53,783 bases of DNA from Corynebacterium tapiri. GTDB taxonomy: Bacteria; Actinomycetota; Actinomycetes; Mycobacteriales; Mycobacteriaceae. Numbering within the stretch: position 1 is the first letter of the stretch; each line of letters begins with the position of its first letter. The stretch lies in contig NZ_VDHJ01000013.1 of the NCBI RefSeq assembly GCF_006334925.1, forward strand, positions 1-53,783. The letters are read 5' to 3'. The notes below the pieces were generated by a model. The model did not search any database and was not told the DNA's origin. It saw nothing but the letters and a program-made list of their open reading frames with translations. Shown here one piece after another: positions 9,936 to 18,939 of the stretch. A program made the position numbers and the translations under genes.

Positions 9936-10682
9936 ATGGACACTCTGACGAAGCGACCTCCAGGAGACCGAGCAGCACTAGCGGAGGCCGCAGGCCTGCG
10001 TTGGTTGCGGGAGGGCAGTGACATCGTCGTAAAAGTCATAGCCGCGGACGAGCACAGCCTGACGATTGAAAGGATCGCGTCGTCACGCCCCACCCCCGAA
10101 CACGCGCGGATTGCTGGGCGGGAGCTAGCCAAGATTCACGATTGCCCAGTAGCTGGCTTCGGGGCGCCACCCGAGGGGTGGGACGGTCCCAATTACATCG
10201 GGCGTCGGCAGCAACAATGCCAGCTGACAGAGGAGTGGGCGCCGTTTTACGCCGAACAGCGAGTTTTGCCTTTCGCCCAGGTAGCAGTGGACAACGGAAA
10301 TCTGGATCAAGCAGGGATGCGCACCGTCGAGAAGGCGCTAGAAGCGCTGTGCGCAGCCGACATGAAAGCCGAACCCGCGCGAATCCACGGCGACCTCTGG
10401 GCAGGAAACCTACTCTTCGGTCCCCAAGGGCCCGCACTCATCGACCCGGCGGCACATGGCGGGCATCGCGAAACTGACCTGGCAATGCTGGCGCTATTCG
10501 GTGCGCCTTACCTGGAGGAAATTCGCGCCGGTTATCAGGAAGTCCACCCGCTAGAACCGGGGTGGCTGGAGAACACCCCCATTCACCAGTTGCACCCACT
10601 AGCGGTTCACGCCGCTGGCCATGGACCGTCGTACGGGCACGAGTTGGTCCAGGCCGCAGAGGCGACCTTGCACCTGGTCTAG
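9936..10682 (+). CDS. Fructosamine kinase family protein
   Basis: 248-residue cytoplasmic kinase-like protein of the fructosamine-3-kinase/aminoglycoside phosphotransferase fold. The catalytic loop IHGDLWAGNLLF (about residues 149-160) and the metal-binding IDPAAHGGHRETDLAM (about 167-182) are diagnostic. Bacterial members phosphorylate sugar adducts on amines (ribulosamines, fructosamines) as a deglycation step. It is slightly shorter than the usual 280-290 residues, and the N-terminal lobe looks compact. A TACCGT -10 box (9923-9928) lies 7 nt before the ATG and there is no ribosome site, so the mRNA is probably leaderless. The gene ends 4 bp from convergent nadE. Confidence 0.87.
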   Translation: MDTLTKRPPGDRAALAEAAGLRWLREGSDIVVKVIAADEHSLTIERIASSRPTPEHARIAGRELAKIHDCPVAGFGAPPEGWDGPNYIGRRQQQCQLTEEWAPFYAEQRVLPFAQVAVDNGNLDQAGMRTVEKALEALCAADMKAEPARIHGDLWAGNLLFGPQGPALIDPAAHGGHRETDLAMLALFGAPYLEEIRAGYQEVHPLEPGWLENTPIHQLHPLAVHAAGHGPSYGHELVQAAEATLHLV

Positions 10683-10686
10683 GGTG

Positions 10687-11523
10687 CTATCGCCACCACG
10701 AGCTGTGGGGGCCAGGCGGGAGGTGGCGCTTGTGCTGGCCTACCCGCCAGAGGTGCTCGATGCGTTCCTTCGCCTCCTGGGGAACATCTGCCCCCTCCAG
10801 GTAGTCGTCGATGTGCTGGTAACGCACGCCGAGCGCTTCTTCGTCGGGAAGCGACGGGCGATCGTCCTCTAGGTCCGCGGTGGGGACCTTCTGCCAGGTG
10901 GACTCAGGTGCATCTAATGCTTGGAGCATCTGTGCGCCTTGGCGCTTGTTCAGTCCCTCCAGCGGTAAGACGTCCGCGGCGCCATCGCCGTGTTTGGTGA
11001 AGAACCCGGTGACGTTCTCGGCAGCATGGTCGGTTCCAATTACCAAGAGACCCCGCTCGCCGGCCAACGCGTATTGCGTGGTCATGCGCATGCGTGCCTT
11101 GAGATTCCCGCGGTTGAAATCGCCGAGGTCGGAGTTGCCCAGTGCTTGGGCGCAGGCGTCGTCAAGCGCGTCGACCGCGTCCTTGATGTTGACCGTTACT
11201 GACTCGTCGGGTCGGATGAAAGAAAGAGCGATCTGCGCGTCAGCCTCATCCGCCTGCACCCCATATGGCAAACGAACCGCAAGAAAGTGCGCTGAGTCTC
11301 CTTCAGCTCGGACTCGCTCGACTGCCAGCTGGGCGAGGCGACCGGCCAGCGTGGAGTCCTGCCCACCGGAAATTCCCAGGACAAAGCCCTTGGCTCGGCT
11401 AGCGCGGAGATAGTCCACGAGGAAATCGACGCGCGAGCGGACTTCAGCTTCTGGATCGATAAAGGGGCGAACATGCAGGGAGTTTCGGATCTCGTCTTGC
11501 ATGTTTCTCGAGGTTTCAACCAT
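10687..11523 (-). CDS. nadE: Ammonia-dependent NAD+ synthetase
   Basis: Final step of NAD synthesis: amidation of nicotinate adenine dinucleotide with ammonia and ATP. The protein is about 278 residues, the size of the ammonia-dependent enzyme without a glutaminase domain. The PP-loop SGGQDS is at residues 52-57, and [22 protein letters not shown] and a [19 protein letters not shown] segment match the family. The start is chosen at MVETS because TACGAT (11531-11536, minus strand) sits 7 nt upstream, the leaderless pattern seen throughout this window. In-frame starts 3 or 8 codons upstream are possible but would overlap that box. pncB and pncA of the same salvage route are also in this window. 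Confidence 0.94.
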   Translation of the reverse strand: MVETSRNMQDEIRNSLHVRPFIDPEAEVRSRVDFLVDYLRASRAKGFVLGISGGQDSTLAGRLAQLAVERVRAEGDSAHFLAVRLPYGVQADEADAQIALSFIRPDESVTVNIKDAVDALDDACAQALGNSDLGDFNRGNLKARMRMTTQYALAGERGLLVIGTDHAAENVTGFFTKHGDGAADVLPLEGLNKRQGAQMLQALDAPESTWQKVPTADLEDDRPSLPDEEALGVRYQHIDDYLEGADVPQEAKERIEHLWRVGQHKRHLPPGPHSSWWR

Positions 11524-11530
11524 GTGAGTC

Positions 11531-11536
11531 ATCGTA
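11531..11536 (-). promoter_or_regulatory. -10 box of nadE
   Basis: TACGAT on the minus strand, 7 nt before the chosen ATG. The divergent MFS gene starts only 35 bp away, so the two promoters must overlap. Confidence 0.45.
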
Positions 11537-11558
11537 GTGTCAGGCACTATCTCTTCTC

Positions 11559-12923
11559 ATGGCAACTGCAGCACAATCGCGGCGCTACGTCCGCCTCGTC
11601 TCCTGGATCGCCGCCTTGGGCGGTCTTCTTTTTGGCTATGACACCGGAGTGATGTCCGGAGCATTGCTCTTTATTGGCCCAGAGTTTGGCATGACCCCAA
11701 CCCAGGAAGGCTGGGTTACTTCCATGCTCCTGGTAGGCGCAGCAATAGGAGCGATGAGCGGCGGGCGTGTAGCTGATGCAATTGGGCGCCGCACCACACT
11801 CATCATTGGAGGCGTGGTCTTCGTGCTGGGCTCCCTGTGGTGTGCAGTGGCTGGTTCGGTAGCGTCCCTCGGCGCAGCTCGCACCCTGCTCGGCGTAGCG
11901 GTGGGTGCCGTGAGCATCGTGGTGCCGATGTACCTGTCGGAGCAGGTACCCGCCGCAGTGCGCGGGCGCATGGTGTCGCTGAACACCCTCATGATCGTCG
12001 TGGGGCAGTTGGTGGCGTACCTGGTCAACTCGGCCTTGGCGCACACGGGAAACTGGCATCTCATGCTGGGGCTGGCCGCTGTACCGGGAGCGATGCTGGC
12101 GATCGGCATGGCGTTCTTGCCGGATACCCCGGTGTTCTACGCGCGCACCCACCGGTCCAACAAAGCTAGCGCGGTTGCCTCACGAGCAGGAATGAGCCAA
12201 CAGGAAGTCGACGAGATTATTGCTGATCATGCTGCGGCCGAGGGGCGTGGGCAGTGGCAAGCTCTGCGTTCCTCGCGGTGGTTGTACCTGACGGTGGCGG
12301 TGGCAGCGGTGATCGGAGTGATTCAGCAGGTTACAGGCGTGAATGCGATCGTTTACTTCGCCCCGACGCTGATGAATCAGGTGGGGATGTCTACGACCAA
12401 TTCCGTATACACCTCAATCGTGATCGGACTGGTCAGCGTGGTTGCCTGCTGGGTGGGTCTGCAGATCATCGACCGAGTGGGGCGCCGTCGCCTGCTCCTG
12501 GGCGGGCTGATGATTAACGTGATCTCCCTGGTGGTGCTGGCGGTGGTCTACGGCCAGGCCAAGGGCCATCCGGGGTTGGCTCTGCTCTCGTTGGTGGTTA
12601 TGGCCATCTTCATTGCTTCCCAGCAGGCGGCTGTCTCACCCACCACCTGGCTGTTGATTTCGGAGATCGTGCCCATGCGCGTTCGGGGTGTGGGCATGGG
12701 GTTGGCTGGACTGGCGCTTTGGGGAGCCAACTGGGCAGTGGCGCAATTCTTCCTCCCACTCGTGTCGCTGCTGAGCGCGGGGGCGACGTTCCTGATCTTT
12801 GCCACGTTGGGTCTGGCAGCCTTCGCCTTTGTGCGCGTGATGGTGCCGGAGACCAAGGGGCGGAGCCTGGAAGCAGTAGGGGAGCAGTTCAGGCAGCGCT
12901 TCGAGCGGGCCACCCGCAGCTAG
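11559..12923 (+). CDS. MFS sugar porter (sugar:H+ symporter type)
   Basis: Major facilitator of 454 residues with 12 predicted helices, of the sugar porter subfamily. Hallmarks are GGLLFGYDTGV in helix 1, GRVADAIGRRTT in loop 2-3, QQVTGVNAIVYFAPT in helix 7, DRVGRR in loop 8-9 and PETKGRSLE after helix 12. Such proteins take up hexoses, pentoses or polyols such as myo-inositol; the substrate is not decidable here. There is no ribosome site. CACTAT lies 8 nt before the ATG and may be a weak leaderless -10 box within the 35-bp gap shared with divergent nadE. Confidence 0.9.
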   Translation: MATAAQSRRYVRLVSWIAALGGLLFGYDTGVMSGALLFIGPEFGMTPTQEGWVTSMLLVGAAIGAMSGGRVADAIGRRTTLIIGGVVFVLGSLWCAVAGSVASLGAARTLLGVAVGAVSIVVPMYLSEQVPAAVRGRMVSLNTLMIVVGQLVAYLVNSALAHTGNWHLMLGLAAVPGAMLAIGMAFLPDTPVFYARTHRSNKASAVASRAGMSQQEVDEIIADHAAAEGRGQWQALRSSRWLYLTVAVAAVIGVIQQVTGVNAIVYFAPTLMNQVGMSTTNSVYTSIVIGLVSVVACWVGLQIIDRVGRRRLLLGGLMINVISLVVLAVVYGQAKGHPGLALLSLVVMAIFIASQQAAVSPTTWLLISEIVPMRVRGVGMGLAGLALWGANWAVAQFFLPLVSLLSAGATFLIFATLGLAAFAFVRVMVPETKGRSLEAVGEQFRQRFERATRS

Positions 12924-13048
12924 CTGCCACGCCGGTTTGGAGTACTGCGCCACGCCGGGGTATCTTTATCTTTCGTGTTCTGGCTACCCGCGTGTAGTCA
13001 GTGTGTTTTTTACTCGCTAGTTACAGCGCAATCAGAAAGGAGCGCCCG

Positions 13049-13171
13049 ATGAAGGTTCGCAAGTCGCTTCGGTCGCTGAAGAACAAGCCGGGCGCCCAGG
13101 TTGTCCGTCGCCACGGCAAGGTCTTTGTGATCAACAAGAAGGACCCGCGCTTCAAGGCTCGCCAGGGCTAA
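13049..13171 (+). CDS. rpmJ: 50S ribosomal protein L36 (bL36), zinc-free form
   Basis: 40-residue ribosomal protein starting [17 protein letters not shown] and ending RFKARQG. It has no cysteine, so it is the C-minus type that does not need zinc, unlike the usual bL36 with a CxxC...C-H site. The ATG has a strong ribosome site (AAAGGAG about 8 nt upstream), and a clear terminator follows 22 nt after the stop. This gene is too short for most ORF lists. In C. glutamicum an rpmJ of this type also lies near nrdH. Confidence 0.93.
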   Translation: MKVRKSLRSLKNKPGAQVVRRHGKVFVINKKDPRFKARQG

Positions 13172-13193
13172 GCGTCGCGGTTACCGCTTGCTT

Positions 13194-13236
13194 AAAAGCC
13201 GGCTGTTTCTTCCCATGGGAAGGGCAGCCGGCTTTT
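13194..13236 (+). terminator. Rho-independent terminator after rpmJ
   Basis: AAAAGCCGGCTG and CAGCCGGCTTTT pair perfectly over 12 bp, and an inner TTCCC/GGGAA extends the stem. It closes the rpmJ unit before the nrdH promoter. Confidence 0.92.
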
Positions 13237-13325
13237 GCTTTGGGGGAAGATTACAACGTTGTAGTTTCTCGATCCCTACATCTGGGGTTGCGGGATTTCC
13301 TGTCCTGGGAATTTCAGGGGTGTAA

Positions 13326-13341
13326 CTACTATATGTAGTAT
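13326..13341. promoter_or_regulatory. NrdR box 1
   Basis: The 16-mer CTACTATATGTAGTAT holds the core CTATATGTAG, which fits 9 of 10 positions of the NrdR core CwAtATaTwG. It is the distal of two boxes with a 32-bp start-to-start spacing, close to three helical turns, as in known NrdR operators. Confidence 0.8.
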
Positions 13342-13357
13342 CTGTTGCACATTTCGG

Positions 13358-13373
13358 CCACAACGTATAGTGT
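13358..13373. promoter_or_regulatory. NrdR box 2, overlapping the nrdH -10
   Basis: The 16-mer CCACAACGTATAGTGT holds the core CAACGTATAG (about 8 of 10 to CwAtATaTwG). It covers the TATAGT -10 box (13366-13371), so NrdR bound here would block RNA polymerase. NrdR is the ATP-cone repressor of ribonucleotide reductase genes. Confidence 0.8.
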
Positions 13374-13537
13374 CTTTGGTGTTGCCGCGAGACGCGGTGA
13401 ACGCTTTTGAAACTCGTTATAAACGTGTCTCGCTTCAGCGCCGGACTGATCCCCTTTTTGGCATGGCATGCCCGGTTCGCTGCTTGCAGCCATTGACCAA
13501 CAAAACGTTCCAGCTTTAGTTCCAAGGAGTCTGTGCC
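13366..13537 (+). promoter_or_regulatory. nrdH promoter and 5' leader
   Basis: The -10 box TATAGT (13366-13371) would start RNA near 13378, leaving a leader of about 160 nt. It holds a small hairpin right at the start (CCGCG-AGA-CGCGG, 13385-13397), a T run at 13454-13458, the self-complementary GGCATGCC just after it, and the nrdH ribosome site AAGGAG at 13523-13528. Together with the rpmJ terminator and the NrdR boxes this accounts for the 366-bp gap between rpmJ and nrdH. No known riboswitch was recognised. Confidence 0.6.
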
Positions 13538-13771
13538 ATGGCCATCACCGTCTACACCAAGCCCGCTTGTGTTCAGTGCAACGCTACGAAGAAGGCCCTG
13601 GATCGTGCTGGGCTGGAGTACACCATGGTGGACGTCTCTGTGGACACCGAGGCTCGCGATTACGTCATGGCACTGGGCTACCTGCAGGCTCCGGTCGTAG
13701 AGGTTGACGGCGAGCACTGGTCCGGCTTCCGCCCGGACCGCATCCGCGAGATCGCCGCCAAGGCAGCCTAA
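13538..13771 (+). CDS. nrdH: Glutaredoxin-like NrdH redoxin
   Basis: 77-residue thioredoxin-fold protein that reduces the class Ib ribonucleotide reductase, itself recharged by thioredoxin reductase. The redox site is CVQC near residues 11-14 after YTKPA, and the C-terminal WSGFRPDRI element is the NrdH signature that separates it from glutaredoxins. It is first in the nrdH-nrdI-nrdE row. It has a strong ribosome site and is preceded by two NrdR boxes. A weak terminator-like hairpin separates it from nrdI, which could raise NrdH over NrdI and NrdE. Confidence 0.97.
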   Translation: MAITVYTKPACVQCNATKKALDRAGLEYTMVDVSVDTEARDYVMALGYLQAPVVEVDGEHWSGFRPDRIREIAAKAA

Positions 13772-13792
13772 GCATCTCCTATAGCCGTACCT

Positions 13793-13832
13793 AGTCGCCG
13801 TGATCATCTGAACTCGGCGGCTTTCTCTTTTT
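13793..13832 (+). terminator. Possible attenuator between nrdH and nrdI
   Basis: AGTCGCCG and CGGCGGCT form an 8-bp stem with one G-U pair and a 14-nt loop, followed by a T-rich run (TTCTCTTTTT). It is likely to be leaky because nrdI and nrdE have no obvious promoter of their own. Confidence 0.55.
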
Positions 13833-13896
13833 CCTGGACACACGCTTCCAGGGGTTAAGAAACACCACTTCACTCAGCTTGCATAAGGGGCGGGCC

Positions 13897-14325
13897 ATGC
13901 TCATCGTCTACTTCTCCTCCGTCACGGAAAACACCCGACGTTTCGTGGACAAGCTCGGGTTTCCGTCCAAGCGCATCCCACTCCAGCGCACAGACGAACC
14001 CCTCGTAGTGGATGAGCCCTATGTGCTTGTCTGCCCCACGTACGGAGGAGGGGCGTCGATAAGCCGACAGGAGTCACGTCCGGTTCCGCCGCAGGTGATC
14101 AAGTTTCTCAATAACGAGCACAACCGCGCACTTCTGCGTGCAGTAATCTCCGGGGGTAACACGAACTTCGGGGCCGACTACGGTAAAGCAGGTGACGTCA
14201 TCGCTGCGAAGTGCAAGGTGCCGTATGTGTATCGCTACGAGCTCATGGGTACTGAAGAGGACGTCGCCATCGTTCGTTCCGGTCTCACCGATAACGCCCA
14301 CAAACTGGGCCTCATATCCGCTTAA
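13897..14325 (+). CDS. nrdI: Class Ib RNR flavodoxin-like protein NrdI
   Basis: 142-residue flavodoxin-like protein that supplies the oxidant to assemble the dimanganese-tyrosyl cofactor of NrdF. It starts [17 protein letters not shown], where SSVTENT is the FMN phosphate loop. The FMN-isoalloxazine loops are PTYGGG (about residues 48-53) and [17 protein letters not shown] lies about 4-5 nt before this ATG; an upstream in-frame TTG is part of that same ribosome site and is not favoured. It lies between nrdH and nrdE, as in most class Ib operons. Confidence 0.96.
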   Translation: MLIVYFSSVTENTRRFVDKLGFPSKRIPLQRTDEPLVVDEPYVLVCPTYGGGASISRQESRPVPPQVIKFLNNEHNRALLRAVISGGNTNFGADYGKAGDVIAAKCKVPYVYRYELMGTEEDVAIVRSGLTDNAHKLGLISA

Positions 14326-14374
14326 AAACTTAAGTTCCACGTCAGCAGTCATCTAGAAAGGCATTGATTTCGCC

Positions 14375-16534
14375 GTGACCACAACTGTTTTGGGCCAGTC
14401 CAGCTCCGAGCACTCGCCACACGACCAGCTTGACTACCACGCACTCAACGCGCTGCTGAACCTGTACGACGATCAGGGGCGCATCCAGTTTGATAAGGAC
14501 CGCGAGGCGGCCAACCAGTACTTCCTGCAGCACGTCAACCAGAACACCGTCTACTTCCACGACCTGGAAGAAAAGATCAAGTACCTGGTAGACAACAAGT
14601 ACTACGAGCCGCACGTGCTCAAGCAGTACAGCTTTGAGTTCGTCAAGACCCTGTACAAGCGCGCTTACTCCTACAAGTTCCGCTTCAAGTCCTTCCTGGG
14701 CGCGTACAAGTACTACACCTCCTACACGCTCAAGACCTTCGACGGAAAGCGCTACCTGGAGCGCTTCGAAGATCGCGTGTCCATGACCGCTCTGTTCCTC
14801 GCGCGTGGCGACGAAAAGCTCGCTGAGAACCTGGTTGACGAGATCATGGGCGGACGCTTCCAGCCGGCCACCCCGACCTTCCTTAACGCGGGCAAGGCGC
14901 AACGTGGCGAGCTGGTCTCCTGCTTCCTGCTGCGCATCGAGGACAACATGGAGTCCATCGGGCGTTCCATCAACTCCGCCCTGCAGCTGTCCAAGCGCGG
15001 CGGCGGCGTGGCATTGCTGCTGAGCAACATCCGTGAGTCGGGCGCGCCGATCAAGCACATCGAGAATCAGTCTTCCGGTGTCATCCCGGTGATGAAGCTT
15101 CTGGAGGACTCCTTCTCTTACGCCAACCAGCTGGGTGCTCGCCAGGGTGCCGGTGCGGTGTACCTCAGCGCTCATCACCCGGACATCATGCGCTTCCTGG
15201 ACACTAAGCGCGAGAACGCGGATGAGAAGATCCGCATCAAGACGCTCTCACTGGGTGTGGTCATCCCCGACATCACCTTCGAGCTGGCTAAGAACAACGA
15301 CGACATGTACCTGTTCAGCCCGTACGACGTCGAGCGCGTCTACGGCAAGGCCTTCTCCGACATCTCCGTGACCGAGCACTACTGGGAGATGGTCGAGGAC
15401 GATCGCATCCGCAAGGCCAAGATCAACGCCCGGCACTTCTTCCAGACCCTGGCTGAGATCCAGTTCGAGTCCGGTTACCCGTACATCATGTTCGAGGACA
15501 CCGTTAACCGCTCGAACCCGATCGCCGGGCGCGTGAACATGTCCAACCTGTGCTCGGAGATCCTCCAGGTCAACTCCCCGTCGGTGCTCAACGATGATCT
15601 GACCTACGACACCATCGGTCACGACATCTCCTGCAACCTGGGATCCTTGAACATCGCGATGACGATGGATTCCCCGGACTTTGCCCAGACCGTCGAGACC
15701 GCTGTGCGTGGCCTGACCTCGGTGGCAGACCAGACGGCCATCCACTCCGTGCCGAGCGTGCGCGAAGGTAACGACTCCGCTCACGCCATCGGCCTGGGCC
15801 AGATGAACCTGCACGGTTACCTCGGTCGCGAGCACATCGAGTACGGATCCGAGGAGGGATTGGACTTCACCAACGCCTACTTCGCTGCCATCATGTACGC
15901 GGCCATCAAGGCCTCGAACAAGATCGCGCGTGAGCGAGGGGAGACCTTCGGCGACTTCGCTGACTCCGAGTACGCCTCGGGTGCATTCTTCGACCGTTAT
16001 GACCCGGCAGACTTTGCTCCAAAGACGCAGAAGGTCAAGGACCTCTTCGCTGCTTCGTCGATCACGACTCCGAACGCGGAGGACTGGGCACAGCTCAAGG
16101 CTGATGTGCAGGAGCACGGACTGTACAACCGGTACCTGCAGGCGGTGCCACCGACCGGTTCCATCTCCTACATCAACAACTCCACGTCCTCTATCCATCC
16201 GATCGCCTCCAAGATCGAGATCCGCAAGGAAGGCAAGATCGGCCGCGTCTACTACCCGGCGCCGCACATGGATAACGAGAACCTGGAGTACTTCAAGGAC
16301 TCCTACGAGATCGGCTACGAGAAGATCATCGACACGTACGCCGAGGCCACCAAGTATGTTGACCAGGGCCTGTCGCTGACCCTGTTCTTCAAGGACACGG
16401 TGACCACCCGCGACATCAACCGCGCCCAGATCTACGCCTGGCGCAAGGGCATCAAGACGCTGTACTACATCCGTCTGCGTCAGATGGCGCTGGCCGGCAC
16501 CGAGGTCGACGGCTGCGTGAGCTGCATGCTCTAA
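14375..16534 (+). CDS. nrdE: Class Ib ribonucleoside-diphosphate reductase, alpha subunit
   Basis: Catalytic subunit that reduces ribonucleoside diphosphates to deoxy forms. 719 residues is the normal NrdE length. An N-terminal domain lacking a full ATP cone, as usual for NrdE, is followed by the ten-stranded barrel. GELVSCFLL (about residue 180) holds the first redox cysteine, NLCSEIL (about 391-397) holds the thiyl-radical cysteine with its Asn and Glu partners, [10 protein letters not shown] is the substrate phosphate loop, and the C terminus DGCVSCML carries the CxxC pair that NrdH reduces. The start is GTG with a weak, distant AAAGG. The stop overlaps that of convergent gntR1 by 4 bp. 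Confidence 0.97.
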   Translation: MTTTVLGQSSSEHSPHDQLDYHALNALLNLYDDQGRIQFDKDREAANQYFLQHVNQNTVYFHDLEEKIKYLVDNKYYEPHVLKQYSFEFVKTLYKRAYSYKFRFKSFLGAYKYYTSYTLKTFDGKRYLERFEDRVSMTALFLARGDEKLAENLVDEIMGGRFQPATPTFLNAGKAQRGELVSCFLLRIEDNMESIGRSINSALQLSKRGGGVALLLSNIRESGAPIKHIENQSSGVIPVMKLLEDSFSYANQLGARQGAGAVYLSAHHPDIMRFLDTKRENADEKIRIKTLSLGVVIPDITFELAKNNDDMYLFSPYDVERVYGKAFSDISVTEHYWEMVEDDRIRKAKINARHFFQTLAEIQFESGYPYIMFEDTVNRSNPIAGRVNMSNLCSEILQVNSPSVLNDDLTYDTIGHDISCNLGSLNIAMTMDSPDFAQTVETAVRGLTSVADQTAIHSVPSVREGNDSAHAIGLGQMNLHGYLGREHIEYGSEEGLDFTNAYFAAIMYAAIKASNKIARERGETFGDFADSEYASGAFFDRYDPADFAPKTQKVKDLFAASSITTPNAEDWAQLKADVQEHGLYNRYLQAVPPTGSISYINNSTSSIHPIASKIEIRKEGKIGRVYYPAPHMDNENLEYFKDSYEIGYEKIIDTYAEATKYVDQGLSLTLFFKDTVTTRDINRAQIYAWRKGIKTLYYIRLRQMALAGTEVDGCVSCML

Positions 16535-17259
16535 GCGGATTGATTAGGCACCAGCGCCGTACGCACCTCACCAATGAGGGCGCGTGCGGCGCTTTCTGCT
16601 GCCTGTGCTTCTCCGCGTGCGATAGCTTGGGCGAGCTCCTCGTGGGCGTCTAGGGCCTCGGACGCCGGCGTCTCCGGCTGCAAGCCAAATTCGGTGCGTC
16701 CGTACAGAGCGCGCATCAGCGACGGGGCGAGCATGGCAAACATTTCGTTGCCGCTGGCCTCGAGCAGCAGGGAGTGGAAGCGCATATCCGCCTCCAGGAA
16801 GTCCTGCGTAGCGCCATGTGTGTGCTCGCCGAGCTCACGCATCGTCGTGGCCAGCTCCTTGAGCTCCGCGCGCTGCTCCGGGGTAGCCGCGGTGGCGGCG
16901 TTGTAGGCGGCAATCGGCTCTACCGCCACGCGCAGCTCCGTCAACGAGTTGAGCTGACGGGCACGCTCGCTCTCGGTCTGCAGGCGCCACGTAATCACAG
17001 TGGGGTTAAACACAGACCAGCGTTGGCGGGGCAGGACCGTGATGCCGACGCGCCGCGAGGAACTGACCAGGCCCAGCTGTTCGAGTGCGCGCATAGCCTC
17101 GCGGGCCACTGTGCGCGAGATCTGGAAGCGCTCGCCGATGCTTTGCAGCGTGAAGGTCTGGCCGGTCTCTAGACGGCCAGAGATGATATCGCGCCCCAGT
17201 TCGTCCAGCACGGACGTCAACAGTGGTTCGGTTGAGGCAGCGGTCTTGTCGTGTGCCAT
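16531..17259 (-). CDS. gntR1: GntR/FadR-family regulator, GntR1-like (gluconate-responsive type)
   Basis: Transcription factor of 242 residues: an N-terminal winged helix (about residues 12-78, with the recognition part [19 protein letters not shown]) and a C-terminal all-helical FCD ligand domain (about 95-235) keeping metal-binding His and Asp residues. The [13 protein letters not shown] linker is common in gluconate-type GntR proteins. The position between nrdE and nrdF is that of C. glutamicum gntR1, which controls gluconate genes and sugar uptake in answer to gluconate; orthology is inferred from position and family. A start 8 codons upstream is possible, but this ATG follows GAGGAAAGGA. 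A good -10 (TAAAAT, 17355-17360, minus strand) lies about 95 bp upstream. Confidence 0.82.
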   Translation of the reverse strand: MAHDKTAASTEPLLTSVLDELGRDIISGRLETGQTFTLQSIGERFQISRTVAREAMRALEQLGLVSSSRRVGITVLPRQRWSVFNPTVITWRLQTESERARQLNSLTELRVAVEPIAAYNAATAATPEQRAELKELATTMRELGEHTHGATQDFLEADMRFHSLLLEASGNEMFAMLAPSLMRALYGRTEFGLQPETPASEALDAHEELAQAIARGEAQAAESAARALIGEVRTALVPNQSA

Positions 17260-17354
17260 CTGACCGGCACGTCCTTTCCTCATTCATCGCAGGAGCAAAC
17301 ACGGTGGTCAACCTCCTGGGTCCACAGTGCGCTGCGGGATTGATAAATGAAAGT

Positions 17355-17360
17355 ATTTTA
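17355..17360 (-). promoter_or_regulatory. Candidate -10 box of gntR1
   Basis: TAAAAT on the minus strand within the 302-bp gap shared with nrdF. A -35 box is not obvious. Apart from this, the nrdF promoter and an A/T-rich patch, the gap holds nothing recognised; in C. glutamicum a ferritin gene lies in this place. Confidence 0.4.
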
Positions 17361-17471
17361 CATCGAACTCCCAGGTATCCCGCCTCTAGTGGGAAAGATT
17401 GTCCCTGTTAAGGGGTGAGGTGTGGGAAAGGAGGGCGTCGAAAAGCGAGAAATCTCATCTTCCGGCGCGGA

Positions 17472-17499
17472 TTGGAGCTGCCCGGTGCATCGGTAGGAT
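17472..17499 (+). promoter_or_regulatory. nrdF promoter
   Basis: TTGGAG (17472-17477) and TAGGAT (17494-17499) are 16 bp apart. RNA would start near 17506, giving a leader of about 55 nt with the nrdF ribosome site. No NrdR box was seen here. Confidence 0.55.
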
Positions 17500-17501
17500 A
17501 G

Positions 17502-18566
<1,065 letters not shown>

Positions 18567-18939
18567 TCACCAACCCCCATCAACCTTTTGAGCTACCCCG
18601 AGGTGGGGGTGAGAAAGGTCCGGGCCCGGGGCATCCTGAACTTGGGAACGCTCCGGGCTTTGTGGCATCGGTCACCGTCAGAGTTGCCGGGGCCCCGATT
18701 GCTGGCCGTGTGCTGGGATATCGGTGAGGATTCGGAGGCTACGCCTGTGACCAATGGGGATCTTTGGACTTGGCTTAGGCCGGTAACGGGCTAAACTACT
18801 CATGTCTCCAGTCTGTTGACAGGCTGGACGTGTGTCAGGGCACCGTTTTCAAGGTGCGGTGTCCTGGGGAAAACACTTTTGCGACGTGTCATGACACGCC
18901 ACTGGCGGGGAATGAGCGTTTTGTAGTCAGGAGGAAAGA
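18567..18939 (+). promoter_or_regulatory. ctaD promoter and structured leader
   Basis: Gap of 373 bp without a convincing gene. Near nrdF there is a loose hairpin (ACCCCCA 18573-18579 with TGGGGGT 18604-18610), perhaps a weak terminator. A promoter fits at TTGGCT (18770-18775) and TAAACT (18792-18797), 16 bp apart. The following leader of about 135 nt carries a hairpin right after the start (18808-18816 with 18819-18827) and a 14-bp palindrome described separately. The ctaD ribosome site AGGAGGAAAG is very strong. Confidence 0.55.
18885..18898. promoter_or_regulatory. Perfect 14-bp palindrome upstream of ctaD
   Basis: CGTGTCATGACACG reads the same on both strands. It lies about 40 bp before the ctaD start and downstream of the predicted promoter, so it could be a roadblock operator or an RNA stem. 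It is not a match to the cAMP-receptor (GlxR) consensus TGTGA-N6-TCACA. Confidence 0.5.

Noticed and set aside
13181..13873. Minus-strand frame of 230 codons over the rpmJ-nrdH gap and nrdH
   Set aside because: It runs through a terminator, two NrdR boxes and nrdH in antisense; no family signal.
14342..15178. Minus-strand frame of 278 codons over nrdE
   Set aside because: Antisense to a well-conserved reductase; Val/Leu/Gln-rich shadow with no motif.
18588..18794. Small plus-strand open frame of 68 codons between nrdF and ctaD
   Set aside because: No ribosome site or recognisable family, and it ends inside the predicted ctaD -10 box (TAAACT).
18885..18898. GlxR (cAMP receptor) site upstream of ctaD
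   Set aside because: The palindrome is GTGTCATGACAC and does not fit TGTGA-N6-TCACA in spacing or half-site.
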